Origin: Cavenderia fasciculata
Taxonomy: Eukaryota > Evosea > Eumycetozoa > Acytosteliales > Cavenderiaceae
Length of the DNA: 64,000 nucleotides
Reading direction: 5' to 3'
NCBI RefSeq assembly: GCF_000203815.1
Contig: NW_004457735.1
Location: forward strand, 1,116,001 to 1,180,000
The notes beneath the pieces are model-generated. The model did not search any database. It saw nothing but the letters and a program-made list of their open reading frames with translations, and was not told where the DNA came from. Below are positions 31,674-43,684 of this stretch, one piece after another. A program made the position numbers and the translations under genes. The first letter of the stretch is position 1; each line of letters opens with the position of its first letter.

Positions 31674-33929
31674 TTATTTTTCTTTTCTAAATGTATTTAA
31701 AATAAAATTTAAAATTTTAAATGAACCATATAAATAGGCAAGATTAAGATGATAATTTGTAATTGAACCATGTCTAGTTGAGAGAATAAATTTTTCAATA
31801 TTATTATCTTTGATTATTTCCATGATTGAATAACTTGCACAATTATCCAAATGTTGATCTCTACGTTTTGATATTAAAGTTTCTGATAAATTCCTTGTAT
31901 GATATAAACATTTACAATCTTTAAAAAATGATAAAATTGATCCAGTAGACATTTCTTTTTGTTGATTTATGATGATTGGTGAAATATAAATAGTATTTGA
32001 ATTCCAATGTTTAAATTTTGAAAATTCAAATACACATTTTAAAAATTCCATTGTTTTCATTCTAACGATTTGATATGTATTATTCTCCTTTTCATCATTT
32101 AAATAATCCATACGATAAGACCATTCTATAATATCTATAAGAGTTTGATGAATTGGACCAAGTAAACATGGTGCACCAGTATAACCAGTAATAAATATAA
32201 TTGGTAATACTTTTTTAAATATTTCCAAATTTAAATTTTTTGTTGAAACAAGTAGAGTACGTTTCCAATCTGTTACTTTTGGTCTAAATAAATTAATTAT
32301 TGTTTCCAATATCTCTGTTGATTGACAATATGATAATATTTTACCAATATTATTTTTTTTGATTCTTTTACAAATTTTAAATTCTAAAAATAATTTCCAA
32401 ATTGATTGATCTTGATGTGTCAATAATTTTGAAATAATATCAAGACTTTTAATCTTGATTATAATATTTCCAACTATTATTTTCTTTATCATTGTAATGT
32501 ATAATTGAACAGAGTGGTTTTCATCTTGACCAATAACATAATCGAGAATGAATCGTTTTTTTGGTGAACCTAATCTATTTTGTTCTTGTTGTAATTGTAA
32601 AATACTCTCCAACATTTTAATTGAACCAATTTTTAAACAAATATTAAATGCATTTGAATAATTTATAAATCTATTTTCATCCTTGACCATAATAGTAAAT
32701 TTTTTAATCATTTCAATATTATTATTTAATATGAATGAGCCAATTAATTTAAAAGAAGAAGAAATGTTCTTTTTTGAAACGATTTCTAATATTTCTATTG
32801 ATTGTAATTTTGGATGAATTGATTTAACTATCCAACTATTATTTTTAAATTTAAATTTATCAATTATAAATTTTAAAATTGATAAATTTAATTCCAAGTT
32901 GGATGTTGATTTTGGATTTAAAGCTGAATTTAATGTATAATTATTTGGTTGAAGATTATTATTTTTAATGAATAAATAATTGATCATTTCCATGTTGCTA
33001 TTCCAAATTGACCAATTTAAATGACCAGATGCAATAATACTATTTCCACGTTTTAATAAAATATAATCAATCACTTTTAGTTTTGAATATTTCATTGATT
33101 GAAATATTAAATCTTTCCAATTAATATTACAAATTCTATATTGCCACAATAATTCAATTGTTTGAATGATTTGTTTTTCATCACTCTCCATTTCAATTTC
33201 ATTATATGGATTGAATGATTTAATTTGATTGATTATTGTTATTCTTATTGTTTCATATTTAAATATTAATTTTATAAATTTATGACTTGATTTTAAAGGT
33301 CTAAACATATTGATTGATAGTTGAAGTGATATTATAAATTTTATATATTCTATTAATTTTTTCATATTTAATCTATTTGTTGCTGAAATATCATTATTAT
33401 TATTATTATTATTATAGATTCTATATTTATAATAATGATTTGATTTTAAAAGATTGTGTAAACTATTGTAATCTTTTTTAAAATAGTTTGTAATTAGGTA
33501 GTTTAGAATGGATGGGTCTGATGAAAGTCGAAATGCAGTTTCCCAAAGAAGTTTTAAACCAAATTGATTGACTAGATCTTTGATATCTTCATTTACCATT
33601 CTAATATCTAAACCTTTTCCACTATACATTGGGTCTTTTAAAAGATCTGCATATTTTAAAAATAGATCTGCTCTATCATACAATATGAATTGATATAATG
33701 ACATTTCATCTTCCAATTCTTTACCACTTATTGGATTATATGCATAGTTGTAAAGTTTATCAACTGTTCTATTCTTTTGTTGTTGTTGTTGTTTAAGTAA
33801 TCTTTTATGATTTTTTATAATACTATAATCAATTCTACATGCTAAATGTATCCATCTAATTGATTGAAATATCTTTTGTCTAATAAAAACATTATTTATA
33901 ATTGATTTAAATAATTGATACTCCATCAT
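31674..33929 (-). CDS. dictyostelid ankyrin-like repeat protein
   Basis: The protein has 751 residues in one coding exon. The N-terminal 40 residues (LFKSIINNVFIRQKIFQSI) are the helix that precedes ankyrin-like repeats in a very large dictyostelid family. Repeating units with pattern 'I.eyi...' follow (VIDYILLKRGNSIIASGHLN, MEMINYLFIKNNN, ILKFIIDKFKFKN, IEILEIVSKKN). Function of the family is unknown; repeats of this kind usually mediate protein binding. Upstream on the minus strand a GGTAAGTAATGGG donor (near 34000) and a CTTTAG acceptor (near 33940) outline a likely intron in the 5' leader. The second codon is also ATG, so the start is ambiguous by one residue. Confidence 0.75.
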   Translation of the reverse strand: MMEYQLFKSIINNVFIRQKIFQSIRWIHLACRIDYSIIKNHKRLLKQQQQQKNRTVDKLYNYAYNPISGKELEDEMSLYQFILYDRADLFLKYADLLKDPMYSGKGLDIRMVNEDIKDLVNQFGLKLLWETAFRLSSDPSILNYLITNYFKKDYNSLHNLLKSNHYYKYRIYNNNNNNNDISATNRLNMKKLIEYIKFIISLQLSINMFRPLKSSHKFIKLIFKYETIRITIINQIKSFNPYNEIEMESDEKQIIQTIELLWQYRICNINWKDLIFQSMKYSKLKVIDYILLKRGNSIIASGHLNWSIWNSNMEMINYLFIKNNNLQPNNYTLNSALNPKSTSNLELNLSILKFIIDKFKFKNNSWIVKSIHPKLQSIEILEIVSKKNISSSFKLIGSFILNNNIEMIKKFTIMVKDENRFINYSNAFNICLKIGSIKMLESILQLQQEQNRLGSPKKRFILDYVIGQDENHSVQLYITMIKKIIVGNIIIKIKSLDIISKLLTHQDQSIWKLFLEFKICKRIKKNNIGKILSYCQSTEILETIINLFRPKVTDWKRTLLVSTKNLNLEIFKKVLPIIFITGYTGAPCLLGPIHQTLIDIIEWSYRMDYLNDEKENNTYQIVRMKTMEFLKCVFEFSKFKHWNSNTIYISPIIINQQKEMSTGSILSFFKDCKCLYHTRNLSETLISKRRDQHLDNCASYSIMEIIKDNNIEKFILSTRHGSITNYHLNLAYLYGSFKILNFILNTFRKEK

Positions 33930-34192
33930 TGTATATCTATCTAAAGAAAGAAAGAAAGAAAGATAGAGAGGTCTGAAAAGAAAGAAATGAACCCATTACT
34001 TACCAGGACCTCGGAAGTTTGTGGCTCCGCTACTTTTTTTTTTTTTTTCGCTATTCCGCGAGAAAGATCTTGGGACTCATCAAAAACCGTCGGAGTCATT
34101 TAATCACTGTTATTATTAATAGAGTGATGAAAGTATTAAATTAGAGATATAAATACATTATCATCATACATTTATATATTACAGAACGAAAA

Positions 34193-35446
34193 ATGGGATT
34201 ATTTGGAGGAAGCAGAAAACATGGTGGCATTTTTACATTTAATAAAGATGATGGTTATTTAGAAGCATTGTTGCGTGGTTTTAGAAAGGGTATTCTTTCT
34301 CATGTAGATTATACTAATCTTAGACAATGTGAAAATCTTGAAGGTAAGAAGAAACAACAGGAAGAACAAAAAGACAAAGAGAGATTTAGTAAAGTTTGAA
34401 TTATTAATATCTTTTTTTGTATATATCTTCTATCTTATTTAGATATCAAGTTACATCTATCTCAGACAGATTATGGAGATTTCTTGTCTGGGGAACCAGC
34501 ACCATTACAAACAGCAACGATAGAGGAAAAGGCAACTGCAAAAATGGTAGAAGAATTTAATCAAATTAGAAATCAAGCAGTTGAACCATTATCTACATTT
34601 TTAGATTACATTTGTTATGGTTATATGATTGACAATATCATTCTACTGATTACTGGTACATTACATGAAAGAGATGTATCTGAATTAATATCCAAGTGTC
34701 ATCCACTTGGTATGTTCAAATCAATGGCCACTCTTTCTTTGGTTCGTAATACTACCGATCTTTACAATACGGTTCTTATCGATACTCCACTTGCCCCCTA
34801 TATCCAAGGTTGTCTTCATGAAGAAGATCTAGATGTATTAAATATTGAAATCATTAGAAATACTCTAAACAAAGCTTACCTTGAAGATTTCTACGCCTAT
34901 TGTAATGAATTGGGTGGTCAAACTAGTTTAATTATGAATGATATTTTAAAAGTAAAAAGAAATTAAAATAGAATATTTAAAATATGTACACTATTATTAA
35001 CTTTTATTTTTATTTTATTTTTATTTTAGTTTGAAGCAGATAGAAGAGCAATTAATATAACAATTCATTCATTAAATTCAAATGAATTGAATAAAGATGA
35101 TAGAGAAAAATTATTCCCAACGATTGGACAATTGTATCCAGAGGGAACCAGTAAATTGGCAAGATGTGAAGATATATCTCAGGTACGCCAAATCCTAGAG
35201 GTCTACTCAACCTTTAGAAACCTACTCAGTGAAGGTGTCGTCAGTGGTGATCTATCACTTGAAACTTCATTCCAAAAACATGAAGTACATCTTAATCGTA
35301 TGGCTTTTGAAGATCAATATGGTTATGGTGTATTCTATGCCTACTTTAGATTAAGAGAACAAGAAATTAAAAATATTATTTGGATCTCTGAATGTATCCT
35401 TCAAAATATGAAATCAAAAATTGATCAATATGTTCCAATCTTTTAA
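34193..35446 (+). CDS. vatD: V-type proton ATPase subunit d
   Basis: Three exons (34193-34343, 34443-34951, 35030-35446) give 358 residues, the usual length for subunit d (Dictyostelium DVA41). The subunit sits on the cytoplasmic face of the Vo membrane ring and couples it to the central stalk, so it is needed for proton pumping in the contractile vacuole and endolysosomes. Conserved stretches include [68 protein letters not shown] and [20 protein letters not shown]. Both introns are AT-rich GT-AG and the reading frame is continuous across them. Nothing unusual. Confidence 0.96.
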
Positions 35447-35745
35447 AAGAAGAAACCCTTTTTAAAACAAAAAAAACAATATTAATATTAATAATACAAT
35501 AAAAGGTATTTATTGTTATTTATAAATAAATCTAGAATAAACACCATCGTTTCCAAAACTGACCAACCGAGATGAAGTTGAGGAGGAGGTCAACAAAACG
35601 AATTTTTTTTTTAATTTTTTTTTTTTTTCGATTTTCGTTCCGTCTCCTCTCTCTTTTCTTTTTTTTGTTGTCGATTATTTTTATTTTAGTAGTTCTCTCT
35701 CTTTAAATTATTTAGTAGGATTTCTCCACCGTTAAACAGTCAACA

Positions 35746-36353
35746 ATGAAAATTTTCAAGTATGAATAGAAATAATGTTTAGTATAGATTCTTTTTACTT
35801 ACTTTCTTAATTTGCTTATATTACTTAATATTTTAGAGATATTTTGGGTTATTACAAGGACGAACTTTTCTCTGACGCCTTCCCAATCAAGGAAGTAAGC
35901 GACATTGTATACGAAGTCACCACCAAGATCGTCTCTAGAGATCTCAACGTCAAGGTTGATATCGGTGCCAACGACTCTGAAGAAGTTGAAGAAGGAGGTG
36001 AAGATACCGGTGTTGCTGATGCTGGTGTTGTCAAGGTCAACAACTTGGTCGACTCTCACCGTCTCCAAGTCACCAACTTTGACAAGAAGGGTTACCTCAC
36101 CTACCTCAAGGGTTACATGAAGGAAATCGAAGTTTACCTCGCTGAAAACAATCCAGACCGTGTTGCTGCCTTCAAAAAGGGTGCTCAAGAGTATGCCAAG
36201 ACCATCGTTGGTAACTTTGACAAGTACACTTTCTACCAAGGTGAAAACCTCGACGCCGAAGGTATGGTTGCCCTCTCTTACTTCTCCGAAGAAGATCCAA
36301 ACGTCCAATACTTTATTTTCTGGAAGGATGGTGTTCGTGGTGAAAAGTATTAA
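35746..36353 (+). CDS. translationally controlled tumour protein (TCTP)
   Basis: Two exons: 35746-35759 (MKIF plus two bases of the next codon) and 35837-36353, together 176 residues. The fold family is small and conserved; TCTP is an abundant cytosolic protein linked to growth and calcium binding. Matches include DELFSDAFPI, HRLQVTNFDKKGYLTYLKGY, NFDKYTFYQGENLDAEGMVA and YFIFWKDG, with the usual acidic loop in the middle (SEEVEEGGEDTG). Codon use is strongly shifted to C-ending codons compared with neighbours, as expected for a highly expressed gene. The 5' leader holds pyrimidine-rich sequence (CTCTCTCTT near 35695), which could act in translational control as in animals, but this is inference. 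Confidence 0.95.
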
Positions 36354-36732
36354 ACAAAAACTTATTACCAAGCAATATCATTTTTAAAAATAAAATATAA
36401 AATAGTTCTCTTTTGATCCTCTAAAAAAAAATATATACAAACAAATATATTTGTTTTAATTTTGAATCTTTGCTGTTGTGACAACTCAAAACAGAAGTTT
36501 TGTCTTTGTTACTTTTTATTCATTCATTCGTTCTTCTTTATCACATATTATATTATTATATCTCTTCATTAATGAAAAGACATTACGAGAAAGAGACAGA
36601 TATTTATTTATTTTCTCTCTCAACCGATCGATAAGAAAAGAACAAAAAGAGAGAGAGAAAGGGAGAGAGAGCGATCATTAGTAGTAGTTAGTTTAGTATA
36701 TTCTTTGTTTTATTCTTATTGGTGTAAACACA
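36354..36732. other. intergenic: TCTP 3' end and Sen2 upstream region
   Basis: No gene is seen. A short palindrome AAACAAATATATTTGTTT lies at about 36439-36456, suitable for a 3'-end hairpin. The rest is AT-rich with GA-rich stretches (GAGAGAGAG near 36650-36670) before the next ATG. Confidence 0.6.
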
Positions 36733-37992
36733 ATGACAGAACTACCACCATTACAACAACAACAACAACAACAATCGCAAGGTATCGGAGGAGGAAAACA
36801 CAAGAAAAAACATAATGGTTTGATTGATAATGCATCAGTCTTTTTCCCTACATCTGGACCTATCAAACATTATTTTGCATTGTTTATTGGTTATGCTGTT
36901 AAATTATTCACATTAGAGGATGGTATCGATTTATATCGTCATGGTTGTTTTGGTAAAGGCAATCTTTCTAGATCGGAACCAGTCTATAACTCTAGGTCTA
37001 ACAATAGTAATGGAGGAGGAGATCAAAAAAGAGTTACAAAAGGAGGTTTTCATATAAAGAAAAAAGTAAAGATAAATAATCAAAATAATCAAAATAATAA
37101 TACAAATAATAATAATAATAATGCGACGGCATCAACAGAAAATAATGAAAATATAACATTTGAAGAATATCTACAACTTAGTTTATATGAAGCTTTCTAT
37201 TTATCATATTCATTTGGATGTTTAACAATATTAAGATATCCAAATGATAATGAAATAGATGAAATAGAAATTGAAGAAAAAGGAGAAGAAAAGGAAGAAA
37301 AATTAAATTTACGTAAATATGTTAGAGTATGTAATGTTATAATTGTTTATCTCCCTATGATATTAAATTTTCTCTCTCTCTCTCTCTCTCTTTTCTAGAT
37401 GACAATAGAAGAATGTTGGATAAAATTTAATCAATATGATAAATCATTTTTATATGGATATATAGTTTATCATCATTTTCGATCGATTGGATGGATAGTA
37501 AGATCTGGATTAAAATATGGATGTGATTTTGTGCTATATAAACTTAGTCCTGAACTCATACATGCTCAATATGCAATCATTGCCAAACCAACCAAAGAAT
37601 TATTATCACTGTTGGAGAGGATGGGATTGGATACTAGGACAATGGAAGGATTATCACCAAAGATTGATGAAACTTGGGAAAGTCTAAGTTGTATGAATAG
37701 AGTATCTGAAAATGTTTCAAAAGGAATTATTATTTGTAATGTTTTAACAAAAGATAAAGAAGAAAAAGAATTGGAAATTATTAAATCTTTAGAACAAATA
37801 GAAAATGAAATAATAAGAGAAGAGGAGGAAAAATTAAATATTAGATTATCATTATTACTTGTAATGTTGTCAGAAGGACATTTTAAAATTAATATTTGGT
37901 CATTTAATCGTTGGTTACCAACTAAAGCTAGAATTAATAATAATATAGAAACAAATAAACCTAAAACCACCACTAGTAGTACTGAGGGATGA
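36733..37992 (+). CDS. tsen2: tRNA-splicing endonuclease subunit Sen2
   Basis: Two exons, 36733-37326 and 37399-37992, joined in phase 0, give 395 residues. Sen2 is the catalytic subunit that cuts the 5' splice site of tRNA introns. The C-terminal nuclease domain (from about residue 205) has YHHFRSIGWIVRSGLKYGCD followed by FVLYKLSPELIHAQY; the expected catalytic triad is Tyr in LYKLS, His in IHAQY and Lys in FKINIWSFNRW. The N-terminal part shares RHGCFGKGNLSRSEP with animal and fungal Sen2. Gln and Asn runs near the N-terminus and middle are dictyostelid insertions. A foldback hairpin lies 50 bases after the stop. Confidence 0.92.
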
Positions 37993-38042
37993 AGAATAAT
38001 ATCTCTTCTATTCCACAATAATATCACACACACATACGTCGT

Positions 38043-38111
38043 GTTAAAGAAATAATATAAAACAACAAACTCTTAAAGTATATATCTTTTGTTTTACATT
38101 ATTTCTTTAAC
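38043..38111. repeat. 69-base foldback hairpin downstream of Sen2
   Basis: Arms 38043-38065 and 38089-38111 pair over 23 bases with one mismatch (GTTAAAGAAATAAT at the base of the stem), leaving a 23-base loop. It could be a 3'-UTR hairpin, a small-RNA precursor or a remnant of a miniature inverted-repeat element. Expression is unknown. Confidence 0.85.
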
Positions 38112-40154
38112 CTCTAGAAACATTCCTTTTCTGTAATGATGTTGACAATAGTTGTTATAGCGTTTTTGGCAACATGATATTGACACTGCTCGTTCTGTAA
38201 CTTCTATTGTTCTTGTTGTGCTGCTGATATCTCTGCTTTGCTTTGTTTTCCAAGCTTCATTTCAATACAATGAAATGGTTTCTTTGTTTCTGTTTTTTTC
38301 GACTGTCTTCCTTCTTTTTTGTTTTTTTGTTTTAATCTTTATTTTGATCTAAGATTATTAATAAACATAGTCAAGAGACGCAGATGACACAGATCAAAAT
38401 AATCGAAAAATTGAATTAATTGTCTGGTCCGACAAAACCGACCTCGCCATTTTGGTTTCTGCTGTTACCAAAACAAGAAGGTGCGTGAAAAACCAATATT
38501 TTTTTCATATTGTCAATGCGTCATGGAAGCTGATGGAACAGCTTTCAAACCCCCGATGAGGTTAGTTTGTGTGAATTACACTTTCATACTTTTGGTTGGT
38601 AATCTTATGATGAATGAATGGTACAGTAACCAATATTTCGTTGTTGTGCACAGAGAGAGACGGAGCAACATTTAGTGCATTGTTCTATGATGATGCCACC
38701 CACCCTTGTTGATTAATTAATAACTACTATCGTCGGTGGTGGTCTGATAACTGATGCTGGCAGTGCTTGTCGTTTTGGTGAAAGGCATCTGTGATCGAAT
38801 ATCTTTAAATAGGATATGTTCCAGATCAGCTACACATGATCCAAAACAACCAAAACTTATAAATGCTCAACAAGTTCCAGCAGCCCCTTTCAACAGACAT
38901 TCATTTCTTTCCATTAATTCATTTTTTTTCACAATTATCTCTTAAAGTCTTGTTTCTTTTAACAACAACAACAACAACAACCACAAATCATCCATCAACC
39001 AGAAACTTTAAAAAGGATCAAACCAGTTTTATTTTTATCCTTTCCTCTCTTTTTATTATTTATTTGTTTACCCTATCCCCTATCCCCCAACCAATTTAAA
39101 TAATACCTTTTACCTTTATCTTTTTTAATTCTATCCAAACACCAGCCGACTGGATGTGCCGTCAGACCACCAGCCAAAACAAACATCAACAAGTAGTAGA
39201 AGTAGTAGAAGTCAGTAGGAGTAGTTGGAGTAGTATTTTATTATCCTACTCGTATCATCAACACGTTTATTCTATAGCATAGATAGATAGATAAATAAAA
39301 GTATAGTAGACATAATACTTTTTTTTCATTTAAAGAAAATCAAATAATATTTATTTTCTTTTTTTCGAATCAGTATGTATAAATTAAAAAAAAACAAATA
39401 AGATATTATAATATTATATTTTTTTTCTTTTATGGTAATATATATATAAATAATAATAACTAATAATAATAAACAAATATTTGTTTATCCATCATCACTA
39501 TTTTTTTTTTGTTTTTCACTTTTACTATATATATTACACCCCCACTTTCATTTGTTATCTGTGCCATTGTACAGGACAAATCATTAAAAAAGATAGGAAT
39601 TGTAGTTTCTGTCGCGCGGACAAACAATATCACGACAAAATGATATCTATCTACTAGTAGGTGTGTGTGTGTGTGTGTGCGTGTGTGTTTATAAAATAAT
39701 ATACGACGAGCTCGTAGTCTATCTTTTATCTTTTTCAACATGTTCATTCCTTCCTTCCTTCTATCTATCTATCACCTCTTGCATAGTGACAAGCGGCTAT
39801 TTTATTACTATCTATATATTATCTATTCTTCAGCGACGTTCGTCAGTCATTGTCGAGGAGTGAGTGAGAAAAATAACAACAACAACAACAAAAACAACAA
39901 AATACCTTTTTAGTATTAGTTTAGTTTAGTTTTCTCACGAGTTGTAATAATAGTTTTTTTTTTTTTTTCAGAGACAGATCATCAATTTCCTTTTATATTT
40001 TTTTGTTATGGATTTTGACTGAAATCAATATATTTATACATATATATATATATTACCATCAATATTATAATATTTAAATTATTTAGATATATAGAGGAAA
40101 AATATTAATTTATTCTCCTTTTTTCTTTTATTTTTTTACTCTAAAGTGGTAAAC
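38112..40154. other. 2-kb region upstream of patB, no gene supported
   Basis: No convincing reading frame is present. Contents: AT-rich DNA, CAA repeats (38960-38980, 39875-39895), a GT microsatellite at 39661-39690, and several pyrimidine tracts. The length is unusual for this compact genome and it probably contains the promoter and a long 5' leader of the proton-pump gene. No individual regulatory site can be named. Confidence 0.5.
39661..39690 (+). repeat. GT microsatellite
   Basis: About fifteen GT units with one C interruption (GTGTGCGTGTGTG). It lies in the upstream region of patB and is probably length-variable. Confidence 0.85.
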
Positions 40155-43100
40155 ATGGATTCACAAAATCCCATCTCCAATAATGAAGATGGTAGAACAG
40201 AACAAAACATTGAGATGCTAGATCTCAATACAAACAACAACAACAACAATAATCATCAACATCAACATTTAGATACAATTCCAGAAAATGGTCAACCACA
40301 TCCACCAAGAGTATCACGTACTGGATCATTACAAGAATTACCATTCATTTCAAATGATGTTGCCGATTCAACCAAAACCTTTTCTGGTTTCCCATCTAGC
40401 AAGACCACCGAAGGAGACCCATCATCTTCACAAGAAGATCCACGTTCAGTGACTACTGGTGGTAGTTATGATTACCGAAAGTCATGGCGTACTCCTCTTC
40501 GTCAACAACTATTCAATGCTCCAACCGCCGAAGATCAAGCTCGTGTCGCCAAGGAAAAACAAGAAAACTTTAGAAAAACTCTTGAAAGAAAGGCCGATTA
40601 TAAACCAATTGAAAATATCTTATCTGAATTACAAGCTTCCGATAAAGGTTTAACTACTGCTGAAGTTGAAGAAAGGTAAAAAATATAGAAAACAAATAAT
40701 ATAATTATTTATTTATTCAATTATTAATATTCTTTTCTTTTTTCCTTTCTTTTTTAGAAAAAAACAATACGGAGAAAATAAGATACCAGATGTAAAGAGA
40801 TATCCAATTTTAGAATTTCTTTCATTTATGTGGAATCCATTATCATGGACAATGGAGATTGCAGCTCTTGTATCCATTATTCTTTTGGATTGGGTAGATT
40901 TTATTTTAATTTGTGCTCTATTGTTTCTCAATGCATCGATTGGTTACTATGAAGAACATACTGCTGGTAATGCAGTAGAAGCTCTCAAGAACTCTTTAAT
41001 TAGTCAAGCTCGTGTATTACGTGACGGTGAATGGAAAGCTGTTGCATCGACCGACCTCGTTCCAGGTGATATCACTATGATCAAAATTGGTGCCATCATT
41101 CCTGCCGATCTCCGTGTCATCAAATGTGAATCTGTAAAGATTGATCAATCTTCGCTGACTGGTGAATCGCTACCAGTCTCTAAAAAGGAAGGTGATGAAA
41201 TCTTTTCTGGATCGGCAATGAAGCAAGGTGAAGCTACTTGTATTGTTACTGCTACCGGTGTCAAAACTTTCTTTGGTCGTTCTGCTAGTCTACTCCAAGA
41301 GACTGGTAATACTGGTCATCTTCAAATCGTCCTACGTAACATTGGGTTCTTTTGTATCACTTTTATCGTCATTTGGGTATTCATCGAGATTATGGTGCAG
41401 TTTGTCGGTCGCAAGGCTTACTGTGTCGGTGTCGGTGAAGGTAACTGTACCACACTCAACAATGCTCTCGTACTCCTCGTCGGAGGTATCCCCATCGCCA
41501 TGCCAACTGTCCTCTCTGTGACCATGGCCATCGGTGCCACGCAACTCTCTAAAAAGGAAGCTATCGTCTCGCGTCTCACTGCCATTGAAGAACTGGCGGC
41601 CATGGACATTCTCTGCTCGGACAAGACGGGTACCCTCACGCTCAACATCCTCACGGTCGACGTTCCCATCTGCTTTGACGGGTCGACGCCTGAAAACGTC
41701 ATGTTTGACGCGTATCTGGCGTGTTCCGAAGGCGACGACCGCGACGCTATCGATATTGCCACGTCCAAGTACTGCGAGACCACCTACCCCGGCCTCCCCT
41801 ACAGCGCCTACAAGATTGTCAAGCATTACCCATTCAACCCCGAAGACAAAAAGGCTATGGGTCTCGTCCAATGCCCAGACGGAAAGCAAGTCATGACTGC
41901 CAAGGGTGCTCCACAAATCATCCTCAACTCTTCATGCAACAAGGATCGTGTCGGAAAGGAAGTAGAACGTCAAATTGAAGATCTTGCCGACCACGGTTAC
42001 CGTGCCATTGGTGTTGCTCGTGCCGAAGATTACCCCGACTTTAAGGAATGGAAGTTTACCGGTCTCATCCCACTCTTTGATCCACCACGTCACGATACCG
42101 AAGAAACCATCAAGCGTGCCCTCGATATGGGTGTCCGTGTCAAGATGATCACTGGTGACCAGCTCGCCATCGCCAAGGAAACCGCCCGTCGTCTCGGCAT
42201 GGGTGGTAACTTTTTCACCATCCCCTATCTCAAAAAGAACGACCTCGGTATGAAGGGCAACGAACTCATTGAAATGGCCGACGGTTTTGCTGAAATGTGG
42301 CCAGAACACAAGTACAAGGTTGTCAAGTCTCTGCAAAAGCGCAAGCATGTCGTCGGTATGACTGGTGACGGTGTCAACGATGCTCCAGCCCTCAAAAAGG
42401 CCAACATTGGTATTGCCGTCGCCGGTGCCACCGATGCTGCTCGTTCCGTCTCTGATATCGTCCTCACCTCTGCCGGTCTCTCTGTCATTATCGACTCGAT
42501 CATCACCTCTCGTAAGATCTTCCAAAGAATGAGAAACTATGTCATCTATTCTGTTTCTGCCACTGTCCGTATTTGTGTTACCTTTGGTATTCTTACCGTC
42601 GCTTGGAACTTCCTCTTCCCAACCATCGCCACTGTCATTATTGCCATCCTCAACGACGGTACCATGTTGACGATTGCCAAGGATCGTGTCATTCCCCGTA
42701 ACGAACCAGACAGTTGGAACCTCTTTGAAGTCTTTGTCATGGCCATCGCCTATGGTCTCTACCTCGTCGCATCCACCATTGTCTTCTTTTCCATCCTCCA
42801 TGACGGCACCTGGTTTGAACGTACCTTTGATCTGCGTCACCTCAACGACAATGAATTGCGTGGTCTCATCTATCTCCAAGTGTCCATCTCTGGATTGGCC
42901 ACCATCTTTGTCTCGCGTTCCCAAGGTTTCTCCTACTTTGAACGTCCAGGTCTCCTCATGTCTATGGCCTTTGTCCTCTCCCAAATCATCGCCACCTTTA
43001 TCGGTGTCTATGGTCTCCGTGGCTATCCACACAATGGTGAAACCGACCTCCAAGGTTGTGGTTGGGGTTACGCCCTCGTTGCCTGGATTTGGTGTCTACT

Positions 43101-43407
43101 CTGGTACATTCCTATGGACTTTATCAAGTTTGGTATCACCTATATTCTCCGTGGTCATCTCCCACCTCTCATCAATCTCCCATCAAACATCAAAAAGAGA
43201 GAGGAAAAGGAAGCTCGTGCTCGTGAGGTTGCTCGCAAGGAAGAAGATATCCTTAAAGCCAAACAACATGCTGCTGCCGCTCAAAAACAAAAAGAAGAAA
43301 AAGAAAGATTAGAAAGTATTCAAGAAGAAGAAGAAACTAAAGTAGTAGAAGTAGATTCTCCATCTGCTATTAATGTTCCATCAATTAAAACTACTCAAGT
43401 AAATTAA
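40155..43407 (+). CDS. patB: plasma-membrane P-type H+-ATPase
   Basis: Two exons, 40155-40675 and 40758-43407, give 1056 residues, close to the Dictyostelium PMA-type pump patB. It exports protons across the plasma membrane using ATP. Motifs in order: SSLTGESLPV (actuator), CSDKTGTLTLN with the phosphorylated Asp, KGAPQIIL (nucleotide binding), KMITGDQLAIA and MTGDGVNDAPALKKA (hinge). About ten membrane helices are visible, among them ILLDWVDFILICALLFL and FCITFIVIWVFIEIMV. The N-terminal 130 residues are hydrophilic with an Asn/His run and Ser-rich sites; the C-terminus is a Lys/Glu/Ala-rich likely coiled coil. From about 41400 to 43150 codon use is strongly GC-ending, most extreme at 41600-41830, against AT-ending codons at both ends. 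The ATG at 40155 is chosen because the in-frame upstream codons are non-ATG. Confidence 0.95.
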
Positions 43408-43684
43408 AAAAAACAAAAAAAATAATAACAAACAAACAAATAACAAACAAACAAATATATTATTATACGTACGAAAATAAATAAATAATAATATTACTAG
43501 TAAAATTAAAAAAAAAACATAAAGTTCTTTAGTTCTTTTTCTTTTTTAATTTCCCTCCTCAAAAACAAAAATATTAATTTCAAATAATTTAAAAGTGTCA
43601 AACTTTTGAACAGACACCCTTTTAAATTTAGTTGTCATTACTAATTAAACTCTATTTATTTATTTATTTATTTGTTTCTTTTAA

